Below, in pieces: positions 1-9,461 of a DNA stretch of 47,157 nt; positions within the stretch are counted from its first letter, which is position 1; each line of letters opens with the position of its first letter. The translations under genes and the position numbers were made by a program. The stretch covers positions 1-47,157 of the forward strand of contig CALJGK010000050.1 of NCBI GenBank assembly GCA_938075195.1, written 5' to 3'. The DNA is from an uncultured SAR86 cluster bacterium. Lineage in GTDB: Bacteria; Pseudomonadota; Gammaproteobacteria; Magnimaribacterales; Magnimaribacteraceae. The notes under the pieces were generated by a model. The model ran no database searches. It was not told the origin of the DNA and was given only the letters and a program-made list of their open reading frames with translations.

Positions 1-99
1 GAAGAACTAAGAATTGGTCATTTTTTTAAAAGACTTCTAGTTATAGATTCGCAATTTGGTAATGCTGATTTCCATCTAAGTAAGTTTACAAACTTTTAA
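1..99 (+). CDS. C-terminal fragment of an unidentified CDS truncated by the window start (EELRIGHFFKRLLVIDSQFGNADFHLSKFTNF*)
   Basis: Frame 1 is open from base 1 to TAA at 97-99; too short to identify. Confidence 0.4.
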   Translation, partial: EELRIGHFFKRLLVIDSQFGNADFHLSKFTNF

Positions 100-110
100 A
101 ATTTAGAAAA

Positions 111-1268
111 ATGCAAGTTGACTCCGACAAAATAAATAATATTTTAAGGATCGCTGCCGAGAAAAGAGTCCCGTCGATATCGGCTGCTGTTTTTTCTAAA
201 CAAGAAAAGTTATTCGAAGGTCACTTTGGTTTTTCAAATATAGAAAATTCGGTTCCTGTGGGTAAAGACTCTCTTTTTAGGATTGCCTCGATGACTAAAG
301 CCATTACCTCTTCATGTATCTATCAACTAATTGAAAAAGACATATTGTCCTTGAATACAAAGCTTAAGGAATTTTTTCCAGAGGTTGCGGAGAAGGAAAT
401 TCTCAAAGGTTTTAAAGAAAATGGTGATCCGATACTTTCTAAGCCTACTAATGACATAACAATTGGTAATCTTCTAACCCATACATCCGGTTTTGCTTAT
501 GAAATATGGAATGAAAATATTGCAAAATTAGTGGAAAAAGGCGATTTACAGAGTGCCTTTGCAAACAATGATGAATTCTTAAAAGCTCCTCTGGTTTTTG
601 ATCCAGGAACGAATTGGGAATATGGTATAGGAATAGATTGGTTGGGAGTGCTTATAGAAAAACTTAATGAATGTTCTCTTCAAGAGTACATGCAAAAAAA
701 TATTTTTGAACCTTTAGGAATGGAGAATACATCTTATGATCTTGAGGCTAAAGATCATGCCAGAGTTGCAACTGTATATGGTAGAAATGAAGATAAATAT
801 TTTGAAATGCCTTTCGAGGTTCCTGAAAAATCCAATTTTTATTCTGGAGGGGGGAACTTAATCTCAAACTTAGACGACTACATTAAATTTCTCAGAGTAT
901 TCCTAGATTATGAAAAAGAAGAAAAAGATATCATTCTCTCCAGTTCGTCTATCAAATCAATGTTAACAAGTTTCAATGAAGAACTGTTAATGCGAAATAT
1001 GTTAACTCAAGTACCAATGCTTTCTAATAATGTGGACTTCTTCCCTGAATCCTCAAAATCTTGGAGTCCTGGCTTTATGATCAATCACGAGGATATAAAA
1101 TCTGGCCGCCCAAAAGATAGCGCAGGATGGGCGGGTCTATTTAATTCATTCTTCTGGGTAGATCCTAAGAATCAGATATCAGGTTTAATATTAATGCAGA
1201 TGCTTCCTTTTGCTGAGGAAGGTTGTTTTGAAACTTTACAAGAATTTGAAAGTTCAATTTATGCTTAA
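111..1268 (+). CDS. Beta-lactamase-family (class C / esterase EstB-like) serine hydrolase
   Basis: ORF 385 aa; SxxK-like motif 'SMTKA', 'YGIGIDWLG' (YxN-like position), C-terminal 'SAGWAGLFNSFFWVDP'. Confidence 0.85.
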   Translation: MQVDSDKINNILRIAAEKRVPSISAAVFSKQEKLFEGHFGFSNIENSVPVGKDSLFRIASMTKAITSSCIYQLIEKDILSLNTKLKEFFPEVAEKEILKGFKENGDPILSKPTNDITIGNLLTHTSGFAYEIWNENIAKLVEKGDLQSAFANNDEFLKAPLVFDPGTNWEYGIGIDWLGVLIEKLNECSLQEYMQKNIFEPLGMENTSYDLEAKDHARVATVYGRNEDKYFEMPFEVPEKSNFYSGGGNLISNLDDYIKFLRVFLDYEKEEKDIILSSSSIKSMLTSFNEELLMRNMLTQVPMLSNNVDFFPESSKSWSPGFMINHEDIKSGRPKDSAGWAGLFNSFFWVDPKNQISGLILMQMLPFAEEGCFETLQEFESSIYA

Positions 1269-1409
1269 CATTAAAGTCTAATTCTTTATTCAATAGATAA
1301 ATAAGTCTTCTCTCAAGGATAAATACAGGTAATAACCTTTAGCTATTTCTTATCAAGAATCAAATGGATTTTGCATTTGGAATCTATAAACTAAGGCTTA
1401 AACTATTTT

Positions 1410-1883
1410 GTGAAAAAAATGAAAAGAACTATTTTTATATTAACTTTGCTTTTTCTTTTAGAGAGTTGCGCCTACTCTTCCCTCAAACCTGACACATTTG
1501 ATCGTGACTCAGTGCAAAGGATCTCCAATGTTCTCTATGGAGAAGTAGTTTCTCTGAAAAAAGTAAGCATTGAAGGTAGTACAACACCTGGAACAATAGT
1601 TGGCGGGTTAGTAGGAGCAGCAGCAGGTAGTGAAATAAGTAATTCAAAACCGGAATCCGAAATTGGGGCTGTTTTAGGAGGAGCTATAGGAGCAACTCTG
1701 GGCGGCAACTTATCAAAAAGTATTCAAACATCAGAAGGCATCCAATTAACAATCAATATGGATGATGGACGAACTATCTCAGTTGTACAGGAAGTTGGGA
1801 CATACAACTTTATCATCGGAGATTTAGTCGAAGTCATTACCACTAAAGGAAAGACTCGAGTCTCTCCCTCAGGAATCAGATAG
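1410..1883 (+). CDS. Glycine-zipper 2TM-type outer-membrane lipoprotein (SlyB/Pcp-like)
   Basis: Lipobox 'LLESCAYS', Gly-rich repeats 'GTIVGGLVGAAAGSEI...GAVLGGAIGATLGG'; GTG start. Confidence 0.75.
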   Translation: MKKMKRTIFILTLLFLLESCAYSSLKPDTFDRDSVQRISNVLYGEVVSLKKVSIEGSTTPGTIVGGLVGAAAGSEISNSKPESEIGAVLGGAIGATLGGNLSKSIQTSEGIQLTINMDDGRTISVVQEVGTYNFIIGDLVEVITTKGKTRVSPSGIR

Positions 1884-1899
1884 AACCATTAAGACAAAA

Positions 1900-1931
1900 A
1901 TAAAGGCAGATCTATAAAGAACCGCCTTTAT
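1900..1931. terminator. Candidate bidirectional terminator hairpin (ATAAAGGC...GCCTTTAT)
   Basis: Perfect 8-bp inverted repeat with 16-nt loop between convergent CDSs. Confidence 0.5.
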
Positions 1932-1942
1932 GTACTTATCTC

Positions 1943-2695
1943 TTATCTAGAAAGTGAAAATCCGAGCTGGCTTTGAACCAGTCTTTCTTCTGAAAGGTCT
2001 GATCTGGCAGTAACCTTACCAGCTTCATTAAACTTGAACCTTGTTACTACATTTTGTTCAAATTCTAAGTCGAATGTAGTATTTAGAGACTTATGCCAGT
2101 GCCAAACATAGACAGTATTTTCCTTTTTATTGGATGCTACCTCATTGATTCTAAAATCAATAGTCGTCCAGTTGGCCTCATCAGCCTCGGATATACTTTC
2201 CAATGATTGCTCTTTTGTATTAGAAGAGTTAACAATTCCTCTTGTGACAGAAATATTCTTAGTTTTTCCGTCTCTTAAAATTACAGCATTAACTTGCTTT
2301 CCAGGCAATCCAGAGAAGGCTAGTTTTTCTTCATCTATATTTTTTTGATTTACCTCTACGCCCTCTACAGATATAAATTCGTCTCCAGATTGGAGGATGC
2401 CCTCAGCTGGACTATTTTCTATAACTCTCATAACAACCATTCTTCCTTCTTCCAAATCAGGATTCCAATTAAAACCAAACCCAACAAACCTGCCAGGATA
2501 ATTAAGTCCGTCTTCAGCCATATTATTTTGGATAGAAGATAACATCTCTTGCTTGCTCGTATAAGAAGCATTAATCCATGCTTTCGCTGTCATCTCATTA
2601 GCTTGCATTGCATTTGATTCATGATGCCCAGCAAATAATGCGCTTACAGAGAAAGCTAAAGAAACAACCATAACCAGTAAAGATTTAGATTTCAT
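1943..2695 (-). CDS. Secreted PDZ-domain protein
   Basis: Signal peptide; PDZ-like 'GFNWNPDLEEGRMVVMRVIENSPAEGILQSGDEFISVEGVEV...GLPGKQVNAVILRDGK'. Confidence 0.7.
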   Translation of the reverse strand: MKSKSLLVMVVSLAFSVSALFAGHHESNAMQANEMTAKAWINASYTSKQEMLSSIQNNMAEDGLNYPGRFVGFGFNWNPDLEEGRMVVMRVIENSPAEGILQSGDEFISVEGVEVNQKNIDEEKLAFSGLPGKQVNAVILRDGKTKNISVTRGIVNSSNTKEQSLESISEADEANWTTIDFRINEVASNKKENTVYVWHWHKSLNTTFDLEFEQNVVTRFKFNEAGKVTARSDLSEERLVQSQLGFSLSR

Positions 2696-2814
2696 AATGA
2701 ATCTCCTTTTTTTTATGAGAATTTAATATAACCTAAAGAGAATAGAAATAAAGTTATTAGATTTATTTATTTTATTAAAAGCTTTATACGACAATTAATT
2801 ATTTCTCTAAAAAA

Positions 2815-4914
2815 ATGATGATACGAATACTTATTTATTTAACGTTTACTTTTACCTTATTCTCATGTCAGTCCGCAGATAACAAAGCAGTAGATTTTTA
2901 TCTTGAACAAGCAAATTCTTATAAAGCAAAAATAACTAGAGACATCTGGGGTGTTCCACATGTTTATGGAGAGACAGATGCAGATGCAGCTTTTGGACTT
3001 GCTTATGCACATGCCGAAGATGATTTCATCAATACCGCAGAAAATTTTTACCTTTATAGAGCTCAAATGGGATTAAAAGAAGGGGCTAGCGGTGCTATTC
3101 AGGACTATCTAATAAAAGTTTTAAAAATAAGAGAAAGAATAGAATTAAATTATCTTACGGATATAGATGAAGAAGTTAGAAAAGTTATAGAGGCCTATGC
3201 TGCAGGCATAAATTACTGGATGATTCAGAATCCTAATAATGAATATAGTCAATTTTTTCCAGTTACAGAGCAAGATATTATTGCGGGTTTTTCAATTCAA
3301 AATCTATTCTTTTCAGGAGTAATGAGTTCAATTGAAAAACTCCAAAGGGAAGAGAATATAAAAGAGGAATATACAAGTTTATATAGGAATCAAGAGCTTG
3401 TTACTGGTTCAAATGTTTTGGCAGTTAACTCGAATAAGACGTCAGATAATTCAACGAGAATAATAATAAATTCGCATCAACCCTTAGATGGGCCTCTCGC
3501 CTGGTATGAAGCGCATATCAGAAGTGATGAAGGATGGAATATGATGGGAGGCCTCTTTCCAGGTTCGCCATTTGTTTTTGTAGGTTTCAATGAGAATATT
3601 GCTTGGGGCTTTACTGTGAACAAGCCCGATCTTTCAGATAGCTATCTACTCGAAATCAACCCAGATAATAATAATCAATATTTACTGGATGGATCTTGGA
3701 CGGACTTTGAAATAGAAACAATAAAACTACCTACCAAGATTTTTGGACCTATTAAATGGACCTTTAAAAGGGAAGCGAAGTATTCTGTCCATGGTCCTGT
3801 CTTGGAAATTGCTGACAAACACTACGCATTAAGATTTTCAGGTATGAGTGATATCAAACAGGTGAATCAATGGTTTGCAATGAACAAATCAAATTCTCTC
3901 GAAGAGTGGAAGTCTGCCATGAAAATGAGGTCAATAATCTCATTTAATGGTGTCTATGCCGATAAAGAAGATAATATTTTATTCTTACATAATTCTTCTT
4001 CCCCCAAAAGAAGTGAAGGCATTGATTGGAAGAATGTTATTGATGGCACTAAATCAGATCTAATATGGGATAGTTATGTAGATTTTGATGAAATTCCACA
4101 GATCATTAACCCCTCTTCTGGCTGGATTGCTAGCACTAATCAAGACCCTTTCAAGGTCACCGATTCGAAAGATAATTTAGATTCAAGTAACTATTCCCCT
4201 ACTCTTGGCCTTCAAACTAGAATGACTAATCGCGCTTATCGATCTATTGAATTATTTGATGAGTATAAAGAAGTTGATGAAGAAACTTTTGATCTAATAA
4301 AATTTGATAATAAGTATTCAAAACAATCCCGTTCTTATAAATATATAGCCAAAATCTTTGAGATGCAGTTTGATACTGAAGAATTAAATTTTGCTCAGGC
4401 AATTCTAAAGGAATGGAATCTAGGAACTGATCTTAACAATACTTCTGCTGCGCTAGGTGTATGTGTTCTGTCTAGCGAATGGATTTCTGAACAAGGACAA
4501 CGAATTCCGCAAGATCCTGAAATCTCTTTTAAAGAATGTGTGAAAGAGCTGACAGCAACTTATGGCAAGGTTAATCCTTTATGGTCAGACAGAAATTTTA
4601 TTGCCCGAGGTGGTGAAAAAACTTCGGTTCAAGGCGGGCCTGATGTACTAAGAGCCATATACGGGAGGAATGATGAAGAAGGAGATTTAAACGCTGCAGG
4701 AGGAGATGGGCTCTATATTCATGTGAGCTGGAATGAAAATGGCGATCAAGATTCAAAGAGTATTCATCAATATGGAAGTGCCACTCAAGATATAAGCTCT
4801 AAGCACTATGATGATCAGGTTCAACTTTATGTAGATGAAAAATATAAATCTACATTTTTTGAAAAAAAAGATTTAGCGATCAATACATCTAAGGTCTATT
4901 ATGTTCCTGAATAA
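2815..4914 (+). CDS. Penicillin acylase family lipoprotein (Ntn hydrolase; beta-lactam or acyl-homoserine-lactone acylase type)
   Basis: Lipobox 'LFSCQS'; 'RDIWGVPHVYGETDADAAFGLAYAHAEDDF'; 'GSNVLAVNSNKT' with Ser nucleophile; 'NEN(I)AWGFT'. Confidence 0.9.
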   Translation: MMIRILIYLTFTFTLFSCQSADNKAVDFYLEQANSYKAKITRDIWGVPHVYGETDADAAFGLAYAHAEDDFINTAENFYLYRAQMGLKEGASGAIQDYLIKVLKIRERIELNYLTDIDEEVRKVIEAYAAGINYWMIQNPNNEYSQFFPVTEQDIIAGFSIQNLFFSGVMSSIEKLQREENIKEEYTSLYRNQELVTGSNVLAVNSNKTSDNSTRIIINSHQPLDGPLAWYEAHIRSDEGWNMMGGLFPGSPFVFVGFNENIAWGFTVNKPDLSDSYLLEINPDNNNQYLLDGSWTDFEIETIKLPTKIFGPIKWTFKREAKYSVHGPVLEIADKHYALRFSGMSDIKQVNQWFAMNKSNSLEEWKSAMKMRSIISFNGVYADKEDNILFLHNSSSPKRSEGIDWKNVIDGTKSDLIWDSYVDFDEIPQIINPSSGWIASTNQDPFKVTDSKDNLDSSNYSPTLGLQTRMTNRAYRSIELFDEYKEVDEETFDLIKFDNKYSKQSRSYKYIAKIFEMQFDTEELNFAQAILKEWNLGTDLNNTSAALGVCVLSSEWISEQGQRIPQDPEISFKECVKELTATYGKVNPLWSDRNFIARGGEKTSVQGGPDVLRAIYGRNDEEGDLNAAGGDGLYIHVSWNENGDQDSKSIHQYGSATQDISSKHYDDQVQLYVDEKYKSTFFEKKDLAINTSKVYYVPE

Positions 4915-4923
4915 TAATAAAAA

Positions 4924-5328
4924 ATGTTAGATATCTTACTTTTAGTACAAGTATTAGTCTCAGGCTTGGTTTGTGGACTTATATTGTTTCAGTCTGCTTT
5001 TGTAGCTCCAACTGTATTTAGAGACCTTCCTGAAGAAAATAGACCAATCATCTTAAGATCACTTTTTCCTAAGCTTTTTAAATCTATCGCTGCGGCTGGT
5101 TTTGTATTTATTATCATCACATTATTCAGAGACCAGGAATCGATGGTGCCATATTTTATAGGCTCGTTTACCCTGCTTTCAGGTTTTGTATGTAATGCGA
5201 TGATTGGAGCAACGAATCAAGCAAGAGATCAAGGCGATGATAAGCTTTTCTCTCTATTGCATCGCATTAGTGTATTGCTAACAGTAGCTACTCTGATTGC
5301 TAACTTAATATGGATATTCTTAATTTAA
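4924..5328 (+). CDS. Small integral membrane protein (DUF4149/TMEM205-like)
   Basis: 134 aa, four predicted TM segments, 'QSAFVAPTVFRDLP'. Confidence 0.55.
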   Translation: MLDILLLVQVLVSGLVCGLILFQSAFVAPTVFRDLPEENRPIILRSLFPKLFKSIAAAGFVFIIITLFRDQESMVPYFIGSFTLLSGFVCNAMIGATNQARDQGDDKLFSLLHRISVLLTVATLIANLIWIFLI

Positions 5329-5332
5329 TACT

Positions 5333-5767
5333 ATGAAAGAAAAAATTAATAAATTTTTAAATAATGGAGTGAATAGAGGTTTGAGCTGGACGACCATTGC
5401 TAGCGAAAAGCTTTTATTAGCTTTAATAGGGATCTCTACATGCGTAGCATCAGCAAAATATCTATATGAAATGTTTGTTGCACAAAGAATAGAGTTAGCC
5501 GATTTATTCATGTTATTTATATACGCAGAAATACTTGCAATGGTTGGTGCCTTCTACAGCACAAATCGCATACCAGTTACTTTGCCAATAATAGTAGCCA
5601 TTACTGCTTTGTGCCGGTTAATTATAATGCAGTCTAAAGAAATGGATGGGATGATGGTTATGTGGGAGTCTGTAGCAATCTTAATTCTTGCGGGTGCAGC
5701 ATATTTAATGAGCATGAAAGATAAAATGAGTTTAGAGAAACTAAAAGAAAATTCAGACAAAGATTAA
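5333..5767 (+). CDS. PsiE-like small membrane protein
   Basis: 144 aa, four TMs; 'MLFIYAEILAMVGAFYSTNRIPV...ALCRLIIM' resembles phosphate-starvation-inducible PsiE family. Confidence 0.65.
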   Translation: MKEKINKFLNNGVNRGLSWTTIASEKLLLALIGISTCVASAKYLYEMFVAQRIELADLFMLFIYAEILAMVGAFYSTNRIPVTLPIIVAITALCRLIIMQSKEMDGMMVMWESVAILILAGAAYLMSMKDKMSLEKLKENSDKD

Positions 5768-5768
5768 G

Positions 5769-6194
5769 TTAAGAATAATTTCTAAATCTTTCTTCTCTCC
5801 ATGCATCAATAATTTCTTTAGAATTTTCTTTTCCAAACCAAATCTTGTCCGATTCGTTATTGATTTGATGAACCTTTAGTTCCTGTAATCCTGAAGGTGA
5901 ATTGCCATCAAAGAACTCTTGGATGAACCGTTGGTAGGATAAAGGATCGCTTAATTCTCTTAAATAAATCGACTTTTTTTTAATCTCCTGAAGTTCTGTA
6001 AAATGATAGATATAAAGAAAAGCATCTTCTGCATGAATCATATCTCTAAAGATAGGACTTCCTTGATCAATCCACCGCTTAAATTGATCTCTGACTTGTG
6101 ACATCTGAAAATTATTAAGGGATTCTCCAGTTTCTTTTAAAAAGACTGCATTAAAATCATTATAAGTTCTTTCTATATCGTCCTTGATACTCAT
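5769..6194 (-). CDS. Hypothetical protein
   Basis: ORF 141 aa filling the gap between neighbours; no recognised motif. Confidence 0.6.
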   Translation of the reverse strand: MSIKDDIERTYNDFNAVFLKETGESLNNFQMSQVRDQFKRWIDQGSPIFRDMIHAEDAFLYIYHFTELQEIKKKSIYLRELSDPLSYQRFIQEFFDGNSPSGLQELKVHQINNESDKIWFGKENSKEIIDAWREERFRNYS

Positions 6195-6245
6195 TGAATT
6201 TTAATTGAAGATCATATTTATTATTGGAAATCAGTAATAATCTGA

Positions 6246-6674
6246 TTACCAGTTAAAAGTAAAGATGCTTGTCAAATAACAAATCGCCACAACTAAAGTC
6301 AGTGTCGTTCTTAAGAGTTTATAGCCTTCATCTTTCATCTGATTAGATACTTTTAATTCAAATAAATAGAATGCGATAAAGCTTATTAAACCAATACATA
6401 GGCTGTAATAAAGAAACATGTTTGATATGGCTATGATAAAAAAACCGATCAGAGAAAATATGATTCCGATTATAAGAGAAAGGTTATGACTCTCTGAATC
6501 ATGCCAACCCCATGTCATTCCACCTAAGAAAGAGAGAATTACTGCTCCATAAAAAGAAAGCAATAGATTGAATATATAGCCTTCAGGGAATGGAATGAAT
6601 AAAGGCACAAAAGAAAAAGTTATAAATGGAATTAGTCCTAGGTAACCTAAAATTCTTCTAGTATTAAGATTCAT
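6246..6674 (-). CDS. DUF3429-like membrane protein
   Basis: 142 aa, multiple TMs, 'GAVILSFLGGMTWGW'. Confidence 0.65.
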   Translation of the reverse strand: MNLNTRRILGYLGLIPFITFSFVPLFIPFPEGYIFNLLLSFYGAVILSFLGGMTWGWHDSESHNLSLIIGIIFSLIGFFIIAISNMFLYYSLCIGLISFIAFYLFELKVSNQMKDEGYKLLRTTLTLVVAICYLTSIFTFNW

Positions 6675-6741
6675 GTGTTTATTTTCAAGAAGCTAGATTG
6701 TATACAATTTTTTTGATTAGGTAGCATCTTAGATAAAAAAT

Positions 6742-7539
6742 TTAAAGTAACAACCAATCCGATATATCCTTAAAGGCCCTTTTATCCTGTACAAGAAATA
6801 AATGACCACCCTCATAGAACTCTAACCTGCTTTGTCTAATTTGTTGATGCATTGCTTTCATGTTTGAGACTGGTGCAATCCCATCATACTTACCACCTAA
6901 TAAAAAAACGGGAATATCAATATTGGGTAAGTCCTTATAAGTATTATGTTTTTTCCTTGCCAGAAGCTGCTTGATGAGAAATTTAGGATCTGATTTATGG
7001 GTCAGTCTAGTCCTGGCAGCTCTCTTAATTGAGTTCCATGATTCTTTATTATCATTGATCCAAGGATCCGTAATTCTCAAATCATTGATTTTAATACTGA
7101 GTTCTAACTTTTCATCCTCACTTAATTCTTCTAGTTCATGCAGAGGATAAGAAGAACCTCCCTGTCCACCTGAGGAAGTGCAAGCGAGAACTAATTTGCT
7201 CACTTTTGAAGGATGTCTCTTTGATAATTCTTGTGCAACCATTCCTCCAAAAGATACGCCCATAACAATAATGTTATCTATCTCAAGCTCATCAAGTAAA
7301 TCGGCAGCATCATCGGCATATTGTTGCATCGAATAATCACCGGAAGGTTTTGTTGTTTGGCCAAGGCCTCTTTGATCATAACTGATGATTTCAAAAAGGT
7401 CAGATAACGGAGAGTCCATTTGATTAGGTTTATTCCTTAAATCTCCTCCTGTACCTCCTATATATAAAATCGATCCATTGCTTTTAGGCGAGCTTCTCTC
7501 AAAATATATATTCAGTTCTTTTGTGCTTATAATGGTCAC
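6742..7539 (-). CDS. Alpha/beta hydrolase
   Basis: 'YDQRGLGQT', nucleophile elbow 'GVSFGGM', 'GKYDGIAP', 'GGHLF'. Confidence 0.9.
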   Translation of the reverse strand: MTIISTKELNIYFERSSPKSNGSILYIGGTGGDLRNKPNQMDSPLSDLFEIISYDQRGLGQTTKPSGDYSMQQYADDAADLLDELEIDNIIVMGVSFGGMVAQELSKRHPSKVSKLVLACTSSGGQGGSSYPLHELEELSEDEKLELSIKINDLRITDPWINDNKESWNSIKRAARTRLTHKSDPKFLIKQLLARKKHNTYKDLPNIDIPVFLLGGKYDGIAPVSNMKAMHQQIRQSRLEFYEGGHLFLVQDKRAFKDISDWLLL

Positions 7540-7571
7540 TCCCTTTAGTATAAATTAAAGAAATAAAAAAA

Positions 7572-7787
7572 ATGAAAAAGGCTTATATATTAATATTTTC
7601 ACTGGTGGTGATCTCTTCTCCAGTAGCTTCTTTCTCCGACGAATTTAATCTACTAGTTAAAACTTGTAAGAGCTGTAGTTGGATCATCTATCCACAGCCC
7701 TTTCGCCTCAAAGAGCAATGCGAAATCGCAAGACAAGGCATCTTTCTAAAAGGCATGACCAAATGTAAAAGAAACTCTGATTTATAA
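7572..7787 (+). CDS. Small secreted cysteine-containing protein of unknown function
   Basis: 71 aa with signal peptide and four Cys (CKSC...C...C) in mature part; directly upstream of the glycosidase gene. Confidence 0.55.
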   Translation: MKKAYILIFSLVVISSPVASFSDEFNLLVKTCKSCSWIIYPQPFRLKEQCEIARQGIFLKGMTKCKRNSDL

Positions 7788-7789
7788 TC

Positions 7790-8842
7790 ATGTGGACGAA
7801 AGAAAAATCATTTCAATGGTATAAAAATAACGAATGGCTTGTTGGATGTAACTACCTGCCAAGTAATGCGATCAACCAACTGGAGATGTTTCAGGTTGAA
7901 ACTTATGATGCAGAGATTAATAAAAGGGAGCTCTCATGGGCCAAAGAACTGGGATTTAATTCAGTTCGAGTCTATTTACATGATCTTCTTTGGCAAAATT
8001 CAGATACCTTTAAAGATACACTAAATAATTTTTTAGAAATATGTCATTCGTTAGACATCAAAGTAATGCTAGTGCTGTTTGATGATTGCCATAGACCCTA
8101 CCCAAAGGTTGGTAAGCAACCACTGCCAGTTAGGGGAGTTCATAATTCAGGCTGGAAGCAAAGTCCTGGAATGGCTTTAGTTCATGAGATTCATGAAGAT
8201 GCACTCCACCCCGAAATACCCCGAATTAAAAAATATGTCCAAGAGATCTTATTGGAATTTAAGGATGATGATCGGATATTAATGTGGGATCTGTATAACG
8301 AACCGGGTCAGTTTGGTGTAGGAGATAAATCTATAAGTTTATTGAAGCTAGTGTGGGATTGGGCATTAGAGATTAGGCCTTCGCAGCCCCTTACTGCATG
8401 TTTAGATGGATCTGTAGGTACAGAAATAATTAATTTAAATGCTAAAAATTCCGATATCATCACTTTTCACACATATGAGGGTGAAAAGCTTCAAGAGACG
8501 ATAAATAAGTTACTAACTCATGGTAGGCCTTTAATTTGTACTGAATATATGGCCAGAGAGTTTGGATCTACTTTTGAATTTAGCTTACCTATCTTTAAAA
8601 ATAATAGCGTCGGATGTTTTAATTGGGGTCTAGTAGCAGGGAAAAGCCAGACTCATTTTGGCTGGTCAACTATCCTCGATATAAAGCAAAAGAAAGATGC
8701 TGGAGATTTCATAAAAGAAGATGAGGCTATTCCAGAACCAGAGTTATGGTTCCATGATATTCTAAGACAAGACGGAACAGCGTTTAGCGATGAGGAGATA
8801 TCCTTCATAAAATCCATCACCTCAAATAAAGAATTAAAATAA
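7790..8842 (+). CDS. Cytoplasmic glycoside hydrolase of the clan GH-A/GH5-like fold
   Basis: 'WDLYNEPG' (acid/base NEP) and 'RPLICTEYMAR' (nucleophile Glu); no signal peptide. Confidence 0.8.
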   Translation: MWTKEKSFQWYKNNEWLVGCNYLPSNAINQLEMFQVETYDAEINKRELSWAKELGFNSVRVYLHDLLWQNSDTFKDTLNNFLEICHSLDIKVMLVLFDDCHRPYPKVGKQPLPVRGVHNSGWKQSPGMALVHEIHEDALHPEIPRIKKYVQEILLEFKDDDRILMWDLYNEPGQFGVGDKSISLLKLVWDWALEIRPSQPLTACLDGSVGTEIINLNAKNSDIITFHTYEGEKLQETINKLLTHGRPLICTEYMAREFGSTFEFSLPIFKNNSVGCFNWGLVAGKSQTHFGWSTILDIKQKKDAGDFIKEDEAIPEPELWFHDILRQDGTAFSDEEISFIKSITSNKELK

Positions 8843-8843
8843 A

Positions 8844-9461
8844 ATGATAAATAGGTTTATTTTTATCAAGAAGCTTTTACTGCTATTTTTTATTACTATT
8901 TCTTTAGGTCTTTCCGCCTCTGAAGAAACGAATAAAGTGCTTTGTGAATTAGAGGGCAATTACTCAATAACCTATGAGGATTTTAGGAGAAATTATTTTA
9001 ATGAAGCTGTTGAAATTGCAAAGAATGTTGCGGTTACAACTACTCAATCTATTTTTTTTCTTAACAGAGCAAAAGAAACTCTTAATAAAGATGCCTGGGA
9101 TAAGAATAAGATTGATGTGACACAATATTGGGCAATAAATGAGTCTACGGATGACCTCCTTAAATTAGACTATGTAATCGAACCTGCTCCTGTTTGGATT
9201 ACACAAAGTGATTGGAATAAAGAAAAGAAAGAAACCGGTCTACTAGTAACTCATTTCATAGAGAATGGAGTCCTTCATCCAAATTATCCTGAGTATAAAG
9301 TCGATGTTTATCGATTGAGTAACGAAATTAACTGGTTTACAGGAAAAGCTAGGATTAACGGAGATATATGGCTTAAGAGAGTTGATGGCAAAAGAGGCAA
9401 GGATCCAAAAATAGAAATTCTTGCGAAAGGTGATTGTGAAAAACAAGAAAGAAAGTTTTAA
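8844..9461 (+). CDS. Secreted protein of unknown function
   Basis: 205 aa with N-terminal signal sequence; 2 nt downstream of the glycosidase. Confidence 0.65.
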   Translation: MINRFIFIKKLLLLFFITISLGLSASEETNKVLCELEGNYSITYEDFRRNYFNEAVEIAKNVAVTTTQSIFFLNRAKETLNKDAWDKNKIDVTQYWAINESTDDLLKLDYVIEPAPVWITQSDWNKEKKETGLLVTHFIENGVLHPNYPEYKVDVYRLSNEINWFTGKARINGDIWLKRVDGKRGKDPKIEILAKGDCEKQERKF

